A stretch of 64,000 nucleotides of DNA from Flagellimonas oceanensis (lineage in GTDB: Bacteria; Bacteroidota; Bacteroidia; Flavobacteriales; Flavobacteriaceae). Shown here piece after piece: positions 39,479-48,391 of the stretch. The DNA lies in the NCBI RefSeq assembly GCF_003992595.1, contig NZ_RZNA01000052.1, positions 124,001 through 188,000 on the forward strand, given 5' to 3'. The notes under the pieces are model-generated. The model searched no databases, was not told the DNA's origin, and saw only the letters and a list, made by a program, of their open reading frames with translations. Each line of letters opens with the position of its first letter. Position 1 is the stretch's first letter. The position numbers were made by a program, and so were the translations under genes.

Positions 39479-40852
39479 TTAAATTGAGAGTCCTTTGTCA
39501 TCAATATCTTCTACTCTTGCCACCAATAGTGCAGCAATTAAAAAAGATACCCCGCTTGTTACCAATGCGAAAATCGGATGACCACCATAAAGGTATTCCA
39601 CCATAGGTCCTCCGATAAAGGCATTCACGATCTGTGGTATGACAATGAAAAAGTTGAAAATACCCATGTAAACCCCCATTTTTTGGGGAGGGATGGCTCC
39701 AGCCAATATAGCGTATGGCATTGCTAGGATACTGGCCCAAGCAATACCGATTCCAACCATGGAGAGTATCAACCAATTTTCGTCGGGCATCATGTAAATG
39801 GAAAGGAAACCTATGGCTCCTATGACCAAGGAAATGGTATGGGTTTTTTTTCGTCCTACCTTTTTTGCAATGGCCGGCAGGAAAAAGGCAAAAATGGCAG
39901 AAACCCCATTGTACACTCCAAAGAGGATGCCCACCCAATCACCAGCATTTTGATAGGCGGTACTTTGGCTGCTATTGGGGTCCAGACCATAAATATGTTC
40001 TGCAATGGCCGGGGTGGCGAATACCCAAAGACCAAAAAGTCCAAACCACGAAAAGAACTGTACCCAGCTCAATTGTCGCATGGTCTTTGGCATTTTGGCA
40101 AAGTCGGTAAATATATCCAACAGTCCCCCAGTGCTTATCGTATCAATTTCAGTTTCTTCATTTTGATTGAGCAACGCCATCTCCTCAGGTGTGTACTCCT
40201 TGGTGGTGAACACCGTGATTGCCACACTGACAATGAGTACCAATGCACCTATGACGAAGGAAAGTAACAGATTCAAAGGAATTTCCCCCGCAGCTGCCGT
40301 ATTGCTGATTCCCACCCAATTCGTCAATGCGTAGGGAAGCCAAGAGCCTATAACGGCCCCAACCCCGATAAGGACGGTTTGGATACTGTAGCCCAATGTT
40401 CTTTGGTCCGAAGGAAGCATGTCCGCAATCAAAGCCCGGAAAGGTTCCATGGCAATATTGAAGGAAGCATCCATGACCATGAGCATACCCGCGCCAACCC
40501 ATAAGGAAGGCAAAAAGGCAGTGAACATGTCCGCATTGGGCATTAGAACAAGACCTAGGGATGCCAAAAGGGCCCCTGTTAAAAAATAGGGACGTCTACG
40601 GCCCAAACGGGTCCAGGTCTTATCACTATAATGGCCAACAATAGGTTGCACGATAAGTCCAGTGAGAGGAGCTACGATCCAAAACCAAGATAGTTCATGG
40701 ACATCGGCCCCAAAACTTTGGAGAATTCTACTGGCATTGGCATTTTGGAGGGCAAAACCCATTTGAATTCCAAGAAATCCAAAACTGAGGTTCCAGATTT
40801 CCCAGAAACTTAATCTACGCTTTTGAAACATTGTGATCGGTGTTAGTTTCAC
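39479..40852 (-). CDS. MFS sugar transporter, maltose/SLC45-like
   Basis: A 457-residue inner-membrane permease with 12 helices. WTRLGRRRPYFLTGALLASLG between helices 2 and 3 and the FGIQMGFALQNANASRILQSFGA start are typical of the bacterial GPH/SLC45-like sugar porters found in flavobacterial maltose clusters. It probably brings maltose or short maltodextrins from the periplasm to the GH65 enzyme. It lies 100 bases upstream of GH65 and is convergent with nothing; all genes here run the same way from the LacI gene. Confidence 0.87.
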   Translation of the reverse strand: MKLTPITMFQKRRLSFWEIWNLSFGFLGIQMGFALQNANASRILQSFGADVHELSWFWIVAPLTGLIVQPIVGHYSDKTWTRLGRRRPYFLTGALLASLGLVLMPNADMFTAFLPSLWVGAGMLMVMDASFNIAMEPFRALIADMLPSDQRTLGYSIQTVLIGVGAVIGSWLPYALTNWVGISNTAAAGEIPLNLLLSFVIGALVLIVSVAITVFTTKEYTPEEMALLNQNEETEIDTISTGGLLDIFTDFAKMPKTMRQLSWVQFFSWFGLFGLWVFATPAIAEHIYGLDPNSSQSTAYQNAGDWVGILFGVYNGVSAIFAFFLPAIAKKVGRKKTHTISLVIGAIGFLSIYMMPDENWLILSMVGIGIAWASILAMPYAILAGAIPPQKMGVYMGIFNFFIVIPQIVNAFIGGPMVEYLYGGHPIFALVTSGVSFLIAALLVARVEDIDDKGLSI

Positions 40853-40965
40853 AATATGAGCGGCTTAACCTGCTCGTTTTATTTACTTGGGAAGCAAAAT
40901 ATAAGCGTTGATAGGGACAAAGATATGTCTTTTTATGATAAAGAACCTCTTTTTGGCTTTTCCAG

Positions 40966-42033
40966 CTACAATTCAATTGATGTATTGTTTCTGGTGGAAT
41001 CCCGAATAATAAGGTTTGTTTTAACCACTTGGGTGGTGTAGGGAGGTATCTGGTCCTTGTCCATTTTCTCCAATCTGTAAATGAGTGTTTCCGCTGCGAG
41101 TTCCCCCATATGAAAGCCATGCTGACTGACCGTGGTGAGGTGAGGTCTTGCATACTTGGAGAGGATACCATCGGAAAAGCCGATGACGGAAAGTTGTTCG
41201 GGTACGTCGAGGCCACGCAGCCTGGCCACATTTAGGGCGGTTACAGCGTAGATTTCGTTGACCCCGAAAATCCCGTCAATATCCGGGTGCATTTCAAACA
41301 CCCTGTTGATACGTTGTTCCAAGTTTCTTTGGTCATCTTCGGAATCCCCAAGTTCCCCGATTCGTACAACTAAATCTTCATGGTAGGGGATGTTGTTGGC
41401 AGCCAGTGCATCTTTATATCCCTCTGTTCTGAGTCGACCTATGTTCAAATAATCTTTTGTGGTAAGCAACAGGATTTTTTGGCGCCCCTCATCAATCAAT
41501 TTTTGAATGGCCATACGCCCCGCTTCGCGATCATCTATGATGACCTTATCGCATGGAATCTCATCAACGGCCCTATCGAACATTACCACGGGTATATTTT
41601 GGTTGATGGTCTCTCGGATGTGTTTATAATCCTTTTTCTGTAATGTTTCTTTGGAGAGTGATATGATAAAGCCATCGATACTGCCATCAATCAGCATTTC
41701 CATGTTGATGATTTCTTTGTTGAACGATTCATTGGTCACTCCGATAATAACGTTGTATTCTTTGGAGTTCGCCACTTCTTCTATACCGGAAATGACTTTT
41801 GCGAAATAATGGTGGACTATTTCGGGAATTATCACGCCAATGGTCTTGGTTTTCCTGTTTTTGAGGCTGAGGGCAACACTGTTGGGGCGGTAGTTGTAGT
41901 ATTTGGCGAATGCCTGTACTTTTTCCCTGTTCTCCTTACTGATATCCTTATTGTTCTTAAGTGCTTTGGATACGGTTGAAATGGAAAGCCCCAACTCCGA
42001 GGCAATCTTCTTGAGCGTCATTTTAGGCTTCAT
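40966..42033 (-). CDS. LacI family transcriptional regulator of the alpha-glucan locus
   Basis: A regulator of about 355 residues. The HTH MTLKKIASELGLSISTVSKALKNNKDIS is at the N-terminus, and the periplasmic-binding-protein-like sensor domain follows (VIIPEIVHHYFAKVISGIEE, MAIQKLIDEGRQKILLLTT). The start is placed at the ATG at 42033 (MKPKMTLKK); an upstream ATG at 42084 would add 17 residues before the HTH. It lies between the MFS/GH65/GH13 genes and the divergent susC operon, a position that suits control of both, probably with maltose as inducer. Confidence 0.9.
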   Translation of the reverse strand: MKPKMTLKKIASELGLSISTVSKALKNNKDISKENREKVQAFAKYYNYRPNSVALSLKNRKTKTIGVIIPEIVHHYFAKVISGIEEVANSKEYNVIIGVTNESFNKEIINMEMLIDGSIDGFIISLSKETLQKKDYKHIRETINQNIPVVMFDRAVDEIPCDKVIIDDREAGRMAIQKLIDEGRQKILLLTTKDYLNIGRLRTEGYKDALAANNIPYHEDLVVRIGELGDSEDDQRNLEQRINRVFEMHPDIDGIFGVNEIYAVTALNVARLRGLDVPEQLSVIGFSDGILSKYARPHLTTVSQHGFHMGELAAETLIYRLEKMDKDQIPPYTTQVVKTNLIIRDSTRNNTSIEL

Positions 42034-42125
42034 TCTGCATAATCTTTCATCGGATTCAGGGGAAAAAATCCAATTATTTCTCAAATATACTCGGATTAAG
42101 AATCAGAAGGTAATTTTTTGTCAAC

Positions 42126-42163
42126 CAGAAAACGTTGTAAGTGCCCAAAACTGACAAATGTCA
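42126..42163. promoter_or_regulatory. Candidate regulator sites between lacI and susC
   Basis: GAAAACGTTGTA (around 42128) has the central CG of LacI-family operators, though only one arm fits well. TGACA-AA-TGTCA (42152-42163) is a clean dyad. Either could serve the LacI protein or another regulator; neither recurs clearly before the MFS or GH65 genes. Confidence 0.35.
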
Positions 42164-42250
42164 AAAAAATGGGGGTCTTAATTACATATTTTCGCCTTTG
42201 GGAAGTGAAATATAGCATATTCTTAAAAATTAACTTTAACAAACTTCAAT

Positions 42251-45200
42251 ATGAGAATTAAACGAATGTACCTCTTATGGTGCATGTTCTTGGTTCCTTT
42301 TGTACAGTATGCCCAAATTACTGTGCAAGGGATGGTCACGGATACCGCGACCCAGGATCCATTACCTGGTGTGAGTATCATCATAAAAGGTACGAGTCAA
42401 GGTACGGCAACGGATTTTGATGGAAATTACCTGATAGAAGCCAATATGGGCGACACTTTGGTCTTTTCCTATATTGGATTCCAACCTAAGGAGGTAGTGG
42501 TTTCCGGGAGCACAATGAATGTTACCCTGGATGAAGATACCACGCTGCTCGATGAGGTTGTGGTCATCGGTTACGGTACCACAACGGTGGAGGATGCCAC
42601 GGGCTCTGTTTCTTCAATTACGACAGAGGATTTTAACAAAGGTGCCATTGTTTCCACAGACCAACTCCTTACGGGTAAAACCGCGGGGGTTCGGATTACA
42701 AACAGTGGTGGGCAGCCCGATTCCGCACCGAATATCCGTATTCGTGGTGGGTCTTCTCTGACCGCGAACAATAATCCATTGATTGTTATTGATGGTATCC
42801 CGGTAGACAATACAAACCCTGCTGGTGTGAACAACCCGTTGACGCTTGTGAATCCAAACGATGTGGAAAGTGTTTCCATCCTAAAGGATGCATCGGCAAC
42901 AGCGATTTACGGTTCCAGGGCCTCCAATGGTGTTGTCATCATTACTACAAAAAAGGGTTTGACAGGAGAATTTAAGTTCAACTTCTCTTCCAATACAACG
43001 GTAAGTACCGTGGGCAAGGAAATTGATATGATGGATTCCAATAGGTTTACCCGTTTTATTCAGGAATACCATCCCCAATTTACCAATTATTTGGGTGTTG
43101 ATGACCCCAGTACTGATGCTGAGGATGATTTGGCAACCACTGATGTGATCGAGGGTAGAATTTTATCCGATACTGATTGGCAAGATGCCATTTACCGCAC
43201 GGCAATTTCTTTTGATCATAATTTCAGTGCGCGTGGCAGTATCTTCAACTCGGTGCCCATTCGTATGTCGTTGGGATACACAGAAACCCAAGGTTTGGTG
43301 AAAACCAGTGATTATGAGCGTATTACTACTTCGGTAAAGCTGACACCACGTTTCTTGGATGACCATTTGAAGGTTGATTTCAACGCTAAGGGAATCATGT
43401 CTAAAAAGAATGCCATTGACGAAGGCGGTGCATTGGGCGGTGCGGTGAACATGGATCCGACAAAACCGATTTATGATACCACTGCCGACAATCGTTTTGG
43501 TGGGTACTATCAAAACACAGTATTGGATGGTAGCTTTCTTAGCTTGGACGGTCAATGGAACCCGGTTGCTATTTTGATGCAACGTTATCGCCCTGAGCGG
43601 GTAAGCAAGATTTTGGCCAATATGGAGCTTGATTATAAGATGCATTTTATGCCAGAACTTCGTGCCGTCGCCAATATAGGTGTCGAAGCTTCCAAAGCAA
43701 AAGTTAGGGAAGAGTATACCGACAATTCATTGGCAACGTACCGTCAGGACGATACCGCTGTGGATCCAGCGGATAATTATCGATTCAATCCAGGGGTAAA
43801 CTACAGGGAGAATCAAGATATCGTCAATAAAACCCTTGAAGCCTATTTGGCTTATGAAAAAGATTTGGAAGGCGCCATCACAAATTTTGATGTACAAGCC
43901 GGTTACTCCTACCAAAACTTCAGGAACGATGGTAACAAGGAAGAATACAATTATGACACAGCAACTGGTGAGCGTTTCTTGGTGTTCGATCCACAAAACC
44001 CTACCAACAGATATTTCAACGAACTCAATTTGCAGTCATTCTTTGGTCGAGGAAATATCAACTTGTACAATAAATACTTGTTGACTCTATCTTTTAGAGC
44101 GGATGCATCTTCGTTGTTCTCGGAAGAAAATAGGTGGGGTTATTTCCCAGCGGCAGCCTTTGCATGGAAAATCTATGAAGAGGATTTTATGGAGAGTGCC
44201 GAATTCGTCAATACCTTGAAGTTGAGACTTGGTTGGGGTAGAACCGGGCAGCAGGATATTACCGGTGCCGTAGGTTATTACCCGTCACTTCCGTTGTTTG
44301 AGGCAGGTTCGGTGACCAGTCAATATTTACAGGGGTATGCTCTTTACTCTGCGCGTCCTTACAATTCCGACCTAACTTGGGAAAAAGCGGAAACCTATAA
44401 TGCTGGTTTGGATTTTGGATTGTTCCAAAATAACGTACTGAGCGGTTCTTTCGATATTTACTATAGGACCACATCGGATTTGTTGGCAACAGTACCCGTG
44501 GCTCCAGGTCAGGCACTCACTTCATCGTTTGTGAAAAACGTTGGGGAAACCGAGAGTAAAGGTTTTGAGGTCAACTTTAATGTAAGGGCATTGACAAAAG
44601 ACAATATGTCTTTGGAGTTTTATGGAAACACTTCCTACAACAGGGCGGAAGTGACCAATCTTGAAGATGTTTCCCGAATTACGGCCAGTGAGTCGGGTAT
44701 CCCAACAGGTACAGGTGTGAATTTGGCCTATCATGCAGTAGGGTACCAGCCCTATTCTGCTTGGGTGTTCAGACAATTGTATGATACCGAAGGAAATCCA
44801 ATCCATGGCGCATTTGCCGATTTTAATGGAGATGGAACCGTGGATAACGATGATAGGTATTACCGTTCGTTGCGTCCCAACTGGACCTTTGGTTTCGGTT
44901 TTAATTTCAACTACGGCAAGTTCGATTTGAGTTCTAGCTTCCGGGGACAATTTGGAGGTCAGGTCTACAACTCAAGAAGATTGACATCGGGTTGGACCGA
45001 GAGTGCCATTCCAAACAACTCCAACAGCTTGTCCAACGTTTTGGACTTTTATGGTGGAGCTGCGGATTTCAACTTTGTTGATGTTCGTGGAAATGTACCA
45101 TTTTCCGATTATTATTTGGAAGATGCCACTTTCCTGAGATGCGAGAACATAGTCTTGGGTTATCGTTTGGATGACGCCTTGCCCAATGTAGCCATGCGTT

Positions 45201-45334
45201 TTTATGGCGCTTTGAACAATCCCTTCATCATTACAAAGTACGATGGACAGGATCCTGAGAATTTCAATGCAATAGACAATAATTTCTATCCAAGGCCTCG
45301 ATCCTTCACGTTTGGGGTAAATGTGGATTTTTAA
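42251..45334 (+). CDS. susC: SusC/RagA-type TonB-dependent receptor
   Basis: A 1027-residue outer-membrane importer. Signal peptide at residues 1-21 (to YAQ); carboxypeptidase D-like domain at about 25-105 (VQGMVTDTATQDPLPGVSI); TonB box region near DEVVVIGYGT; plug at about 115-230 with the family signature YGSRASNGVVIITTKKG; then the 22-stranded barrel ending in the aromatic FTFGVNVDF. It imports starch oligosaccharides with the SusD lid encoded next. First gene of the susCDE-amylase operon. Confidence 0.96.
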   Translation: MRIKRMYLLWCMFLVPFVQYAQITVQGMVTDTATQDPLPGVSIIIKGTSQGTATDFDGNYLIEANMGDTLVFSYIGFQPKEVVVSGSTMNVTLDEDTTLLDEVVVIGYGTTTVEDATGSVSSITTEDFNKGAIVSTDQLLTGKTAGVRITNSGGQPDSAPNIRIRGGSSLTANNNPLIVIDGIPVDNTNPAGVNNPLTLVNPNDVESVSILKDASATAIYGSRASNGVVIITTKKGLTGEFKFNFSSNTTVSTVGKEIDMMDSNRFTRFIQEYHPQFTNYLGVDDPSTDAEDDLATTDVIEGRILSDTDWQDAIYRTAISFDHNFSARGSIFNSVPIRMSLGYTETQGLVKTSDYERITTSVKLTPRFLDDHLKVDFNAKGIMSKKNAIDEGGALGGAVNMDPTKPIYDTTADNRFGGYYQNTVLDGSFLSLDGQWNPVAILMQRYRPERVSKILANMELDYKMHFMPELRAVANIGVEASKAKVREEYTDNSLATYRQDDTAVDPADNYRFNPGVNYRENQDIVNKTLEAYLAYEKDLEGAITNFDVQAGYSYQNFRNDGNKEEYNYDTATGERFLVFDPQNPTNRYFNELNLQSFFGRGNINLYNKYLLTLSFRADASSLFSEENRWGYFPAAAFAWKIYEEDFMESAEFVNTLKLRLGWGRTGQQDITGAVGYYPSLPLFEAGSVTSQYLQGYALYSARPYNSDLTWEKAETYNAGLDFGLFQNNVLSGSFDIYYRTTSDLLATVPVAPGQALTSSFVKNVGETESKGFEVNFNVRALTKDNMSLEFYGNTSYNRAEVTNLEDVSRITASESGIPTGTGVNLAYHAVGYQPYSAWVFRQLYDTEGNPIHGAFADFNGDGTVDNDDRYYRSLRPNWTFGFGFNFNYGKFDLSSSFRGQFGGQVYNSRRLTSGWTESAIPNNSNSLSNVLDFYGGAADFNFVDVRGNVPFSDYYLEDATFLRCENIVLGYRLDDALPNVAMRFYGALNNPFIITKYDGQDPENFNAIDNNFYPRPRSFTFGVNVDF

Positions 45335-45346
45335 GATATAGCTGAC

Positions 45347-46897
45347 ATGAAAAAATTAACATCAATATTATTTTTAGTAGTTCCCTTGGCCTTAATGATT
45401 CAAGGGTGTACCAAAGATTTGGATACCGAACCAGAGGTAGAGCTTACGTTGGATGAGCTCTTGGAGCAGGACCCAGATGCCGTTAGTGGTATTCTGTCAA
45501 GACTGTATGCCTCTTTTGCGCTTTCAGGACCAGATGGGCCAGGAAGCTCGGATATAGACGACGATGCAGGGGAATCACCATTTCTTAGGGGGATTGTCAA
45601 CCTTCAGGATTTTACGGCCGATGCCATGAAAAACCGATGGGGGGATGATGGTTTAGATCAATTGACCACTACTTCCGATTGGGATGAGAACAACAAGTTT
45701 TTCCGTTACCTCTACAACCGTATTTATTATACCATTCCACAATCGAACAACCTTCTTTTGGTTTTAAGTGCGGTCGATTTGGAAAATAAGGGTCAGATTG
45801 AAGGTGAGGTCAGGTTTATTCGTGCCTTGGCCTATTATTATTTGATCGATTGTTTTGGTAAAGGAGTGTTGGCCACCGAAGAAAACTATGGTACTTCGGA
45901 CCCACTGCCCGAAGTGGACCGTCAAGAGTTGTTTACCTATGTGGAGAACGAGTTGTTGGCCGTCATTGAGCTATTGCCAGAGACCAACGAATATGGTAGG
46001 GCCAATAAAAGCGTAGCACAAATGCTTCTGGCCAAGCTTTATATGAATGCAGGGGTTTATACGGGGACAACCATGTTTGATGAAGCAGTGCCTTTGGTGA
46101 ATCAGGTAATCAATGAAGGAGGCTATTCATTGGCTGAAGACTTTGTAAGCATCTTTTCCGGTGACAACTTCATGTCCAATGAAATTATCTTCCCGCTGAT
46201 TGCCGATGCCGACATCAGCCAGAGTTATGGGAACACCACCTATATCGTCAACGGTAATTTGGGAACGGAAACCATGACCCTTAGCGATTTTGGAGCTGAA
46301 GAAGGATGGAGTGGGCACAGAGCCACCAAAGCATGGTATGGGCTTTTTAATGATGGAGACCTTGAAAACAGTACCGACGACAGGGCGGCTTTGTTCTGGA
46401 CAGAAGGCCATAATTACGAAATGACCGATTACAGGGCATGGACCGATGGTTATCCAGCCGTTAAGTTCAGGAACACCTTCTTTTTCAGTGATTCCAATCC
46501 AACAAGTTTCTCCAGTACCGATTTTCCATTGTTCCGATTGGCCGATGCTTATCTAATGTATGCCGAATTGGCCGTTCGAGGAGCTTCAGGTACTGAGATG
46601 GCAACCGCATTGGGTTATGTGAACGATGTAAGAAATCGTTCCAATGCAAGCTCCATTTCCCAATCAGCTATGACCTTGGACTTCATTTTGGACGAGAGAG
46701 CTAGAGAACTCAACCTTGAAGGGCATAGGAGAAGCGATCTTATCCGTTTCGGCAAATTTACAGGGAACAGTTACCTATGGCCTTGGAAGGGAAATACCTT
46801 GAATGGTACCTCGATTCCAGATACCTACAGACTTTTCCCAATTCCATTGACCGCTTTGGAGGCCAATGAAAACCTAACTCAAAATCCAGGATTCTAA
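45347..46897 (+). CDS. susD: SusD/RagB-type glycan-binding lipoprotein
   Basis: A 516-residue surface lipoprotein with lipobox MIQGC followed by TKDLD, which fits the Bacteroidota surface-export signal. The helical TPR core and C-terminal SusD motifs are visible (RFIRALAYYYLIDCFG, PLFRLADAYLMYAELAVRG, LDFILDERARELNLEGHRRSDLIRFGKF). It forms the lid of SusC and binds alpha-glucan. It starts 12 bases after susC. Confidence 0.95.
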   Translation: MKKLTSILFLVVPLALMIQGCTKDLDTEPEVELTLDELLEQDPDAVSGILSRLYASFALSGPDGPGSSDIDDDAGESPFLRGIVNLQDFTADAMKNRWGDDGLDQLTTTSDWDENNKFFRYLYNRIYYTIPQSNNLLLVLSAVDLENKGQIEGEVRFIRALAYYYLIDCFGKGVLATEENYGTSDPLPEVDRQELFTYVENELLAVIELLPETNEYGRANKSVAQMLLAKLYMNAGVYTGTTMFDEAVPLVNQVINEGGYSLAEDFVSIFSGDNFMSNEIIFPLIADADISQSYGNTTYIVNGNLGTETMTLSDFGAEEGWSGHRATKAWYGLFNDGDLENSTDDRAALFWTEGHNYEMTDYRAWTDGYPAVKFRNTFFFSDSNPTSFSSTDFPLFRLADAYLMYAELAVRGASGTEMATALGYVNDVRNRSNASSISQSAMTLDFILDERARELNLEGHRRSDLIRFGKFTGNSYLWPWKGNTLNGTSIPDTYRLFPIPLTALEANENLTQNPGF

Positions 46898-46911
46898 TTA
46901 AAACGACTCTC

Positions 46912-48315
46912 ATGAAAAACATAAAATTATTTATAGCACAAGTTTTAGGGGTGGTAACGGCCCTAGCTCTTTTCACTGCATGTGAAAATGACGATCACGT
47001 ACCGGAATTCACCTTGAAGGCTGCTTCAGAAGATGTAGCTTTTCAAAATGAATTCTTGGCGGATTATTTACTTTCTGATGAAACGCCCGACAATATAGCC
47101 GAGCGCTTTGTTTGGAACGAAGTGGATTTTGGTGTGCCTACCGAAGTATCGTATCAATTGGAAGGATCTATTTCTGAAAACTTTGATGCCGATGGGGCTT
47201 ATCAATTCGATTCGGGAACACTGACCACCCTGAATGCCAGTGTAACCGTAGGTCAATTGTTGACCATGGCCGAAGGTTTGGGATTGGACGATGACCCAGC
47301 TACAACGGATGATCAAGGAAACCCAAATAACACCGGAACTGTTTACTTCAAAGTAACCGCCTTTGCAGGAAGTGGGGAAGGTGTGGATGCTGTGACTACA
47401 GAGTCCCAAGTAGCAGCACTGACCATTACCGTTGTGGAAAAATCAGCCGATACTGGAGGGGGAATCCAAATTTCCAGTTGGGGAATTGTAGGTTCTGGTT
47501 ACAACGACTGGGGTGCGTTTGAAGATGCTCCATTCTACACAACGGATACAGACGGTGTGTTGGTAGCTTACGTTAACTTGATTGATGGAGAAATCAAATT
47601 CCGTGAAAACAACGAATGGAATAACGATTTTGGAGATACTGATGCTGATGGAACCTTGGATGCCGGTGGTGATAACATAGTAGTAACTGCTGGGGATTAC
47701 AAAATCACAATGAACTTAAATGATAACACCTATACCATGGAGGAATATTCCTGGGGCGTTGTGGGATCTGGATACAATGATTGGGGCAATTTGGGTCCCG
47801 ATGCCAAATTCTTCTATGACTACACCACGGATACCTTTAAAGTTGGTGTCAAGTTGATCGATGGTGAGATCAAATTTAGAATGAACAACGAATGGGTTAA
47901 CGACTTTGGTGATTCAGGAGCCGATGGAACCTTGGATGCAGGAGGTGACAACTTGGTCGTTACAGCAGGATATTATTTGATCACTCTGGATTTCAATGCA
48001 GGAACTTATACCATGGAAGAAGCTGAACTTCTAGGTGTGGTAGGTTCTGGATACAACGATTGGGGCAACGCAGGAGGTGACTTCATGTTGACCGAAGTGA
48101 ATCCAGGGGTATGGGTTGGCGAAAATGTGGAGTTGATCGATGGTGAGATCAAGTTCAGGGTAAATGAAGCTTGGGATTCCGATTATGGAGACACAGGTGC
48201 CGATGGCACATTGGATCCAGGAGGCGATAATATTGCTGTAACAGCGGGTACTTATTTGATCAAATTAGATCTTTCCGAAGGTGGTTCGTCTGCTTATTCG
48301 CTCAATGCGAGATAG
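46912..48315 (+). CDS. susE: SusE-like outer-membrane starch-binding lipoprotein with three tandem modules
   Basis: A 467-residue lipoprotein with lipobox LFTAC followed by ENDDH, a surface-export signal. The N-terminal SusE domain covers about residues 22-185. Three tandem modules of about 91-93 residues follow, starting near 47475, 47749 and 48028. Each has GxVGSGYNDWG, LIDGEIKFR, an Asn-rich W-containing strand, ADGTLDxGGDN and a V-T-A-G-x-Y-x-I ending. They resemble the starch-binding modules of SusE/SusF; the Trp and Asn/Asp residues are probable sugar contacts. Fourteen bases follow susD. Confidence 0.9.
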   Translation: MKNIKLFIAQVLGVVTALALFTACENDDHVPEFTLKAASEDVAFQNEFLADYLLSDETPDNIAERFVWNEVDFGVPTEVSYQLEGSISENFDADGAYQFDSGTLTTLNASVTVGQLLTMAEGLGLDDDPATTDDQGNPNNTGTVYFKVTAFAGSGEGVDAVTTESQVAALTITVVEKSADTGGGIQISSWGIVGSGYNDWGAFEDAPFYTTDTDGVLVAYVNLIDGEIKFRENNEWNNDFGDTDADGTLDAGGDNIVVTAGDYKITMNLNDNTYTMEEYSWGVVGSGYNDWGNLGPDAKFFYDYTTDTFKVGVKLIDGEIKFRMNNEWVNDFGDSGADGTLDAGGDNLVVTAGYYLITLDFNAGTYTMEEAELLGVVGSGYNDWGNAGGDFMLTEVNPGVWVGENVELIDGEIKFRVNEAWDSDYGDTGADGTLDPGGDNIAVTAGTYLIKLDLSEGGSSAYSLNAR

Positions 48316-48345
48316 GTAAGAGCCCCTTTTTGTAACTAAAAAGAT

Positions 48346-48374
48346 AAAGGGGAATGGCTTAGCCGTTTCCCTTT
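48346..48374 (+). terminator. Hairpin between susE and the GH13 gene
   Basis: AAAGGGGAATGGC and GCCGTTTCCCTTT pair with a few mismatches around a 3-base loop and end at ATTTATAAAT. It is probably an attenuator that makes the secreted amylase less abundant than SusCDE. Confidence 0.6.
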
Positions 48375-48391
48375 ATTTATAAATAATCGGT

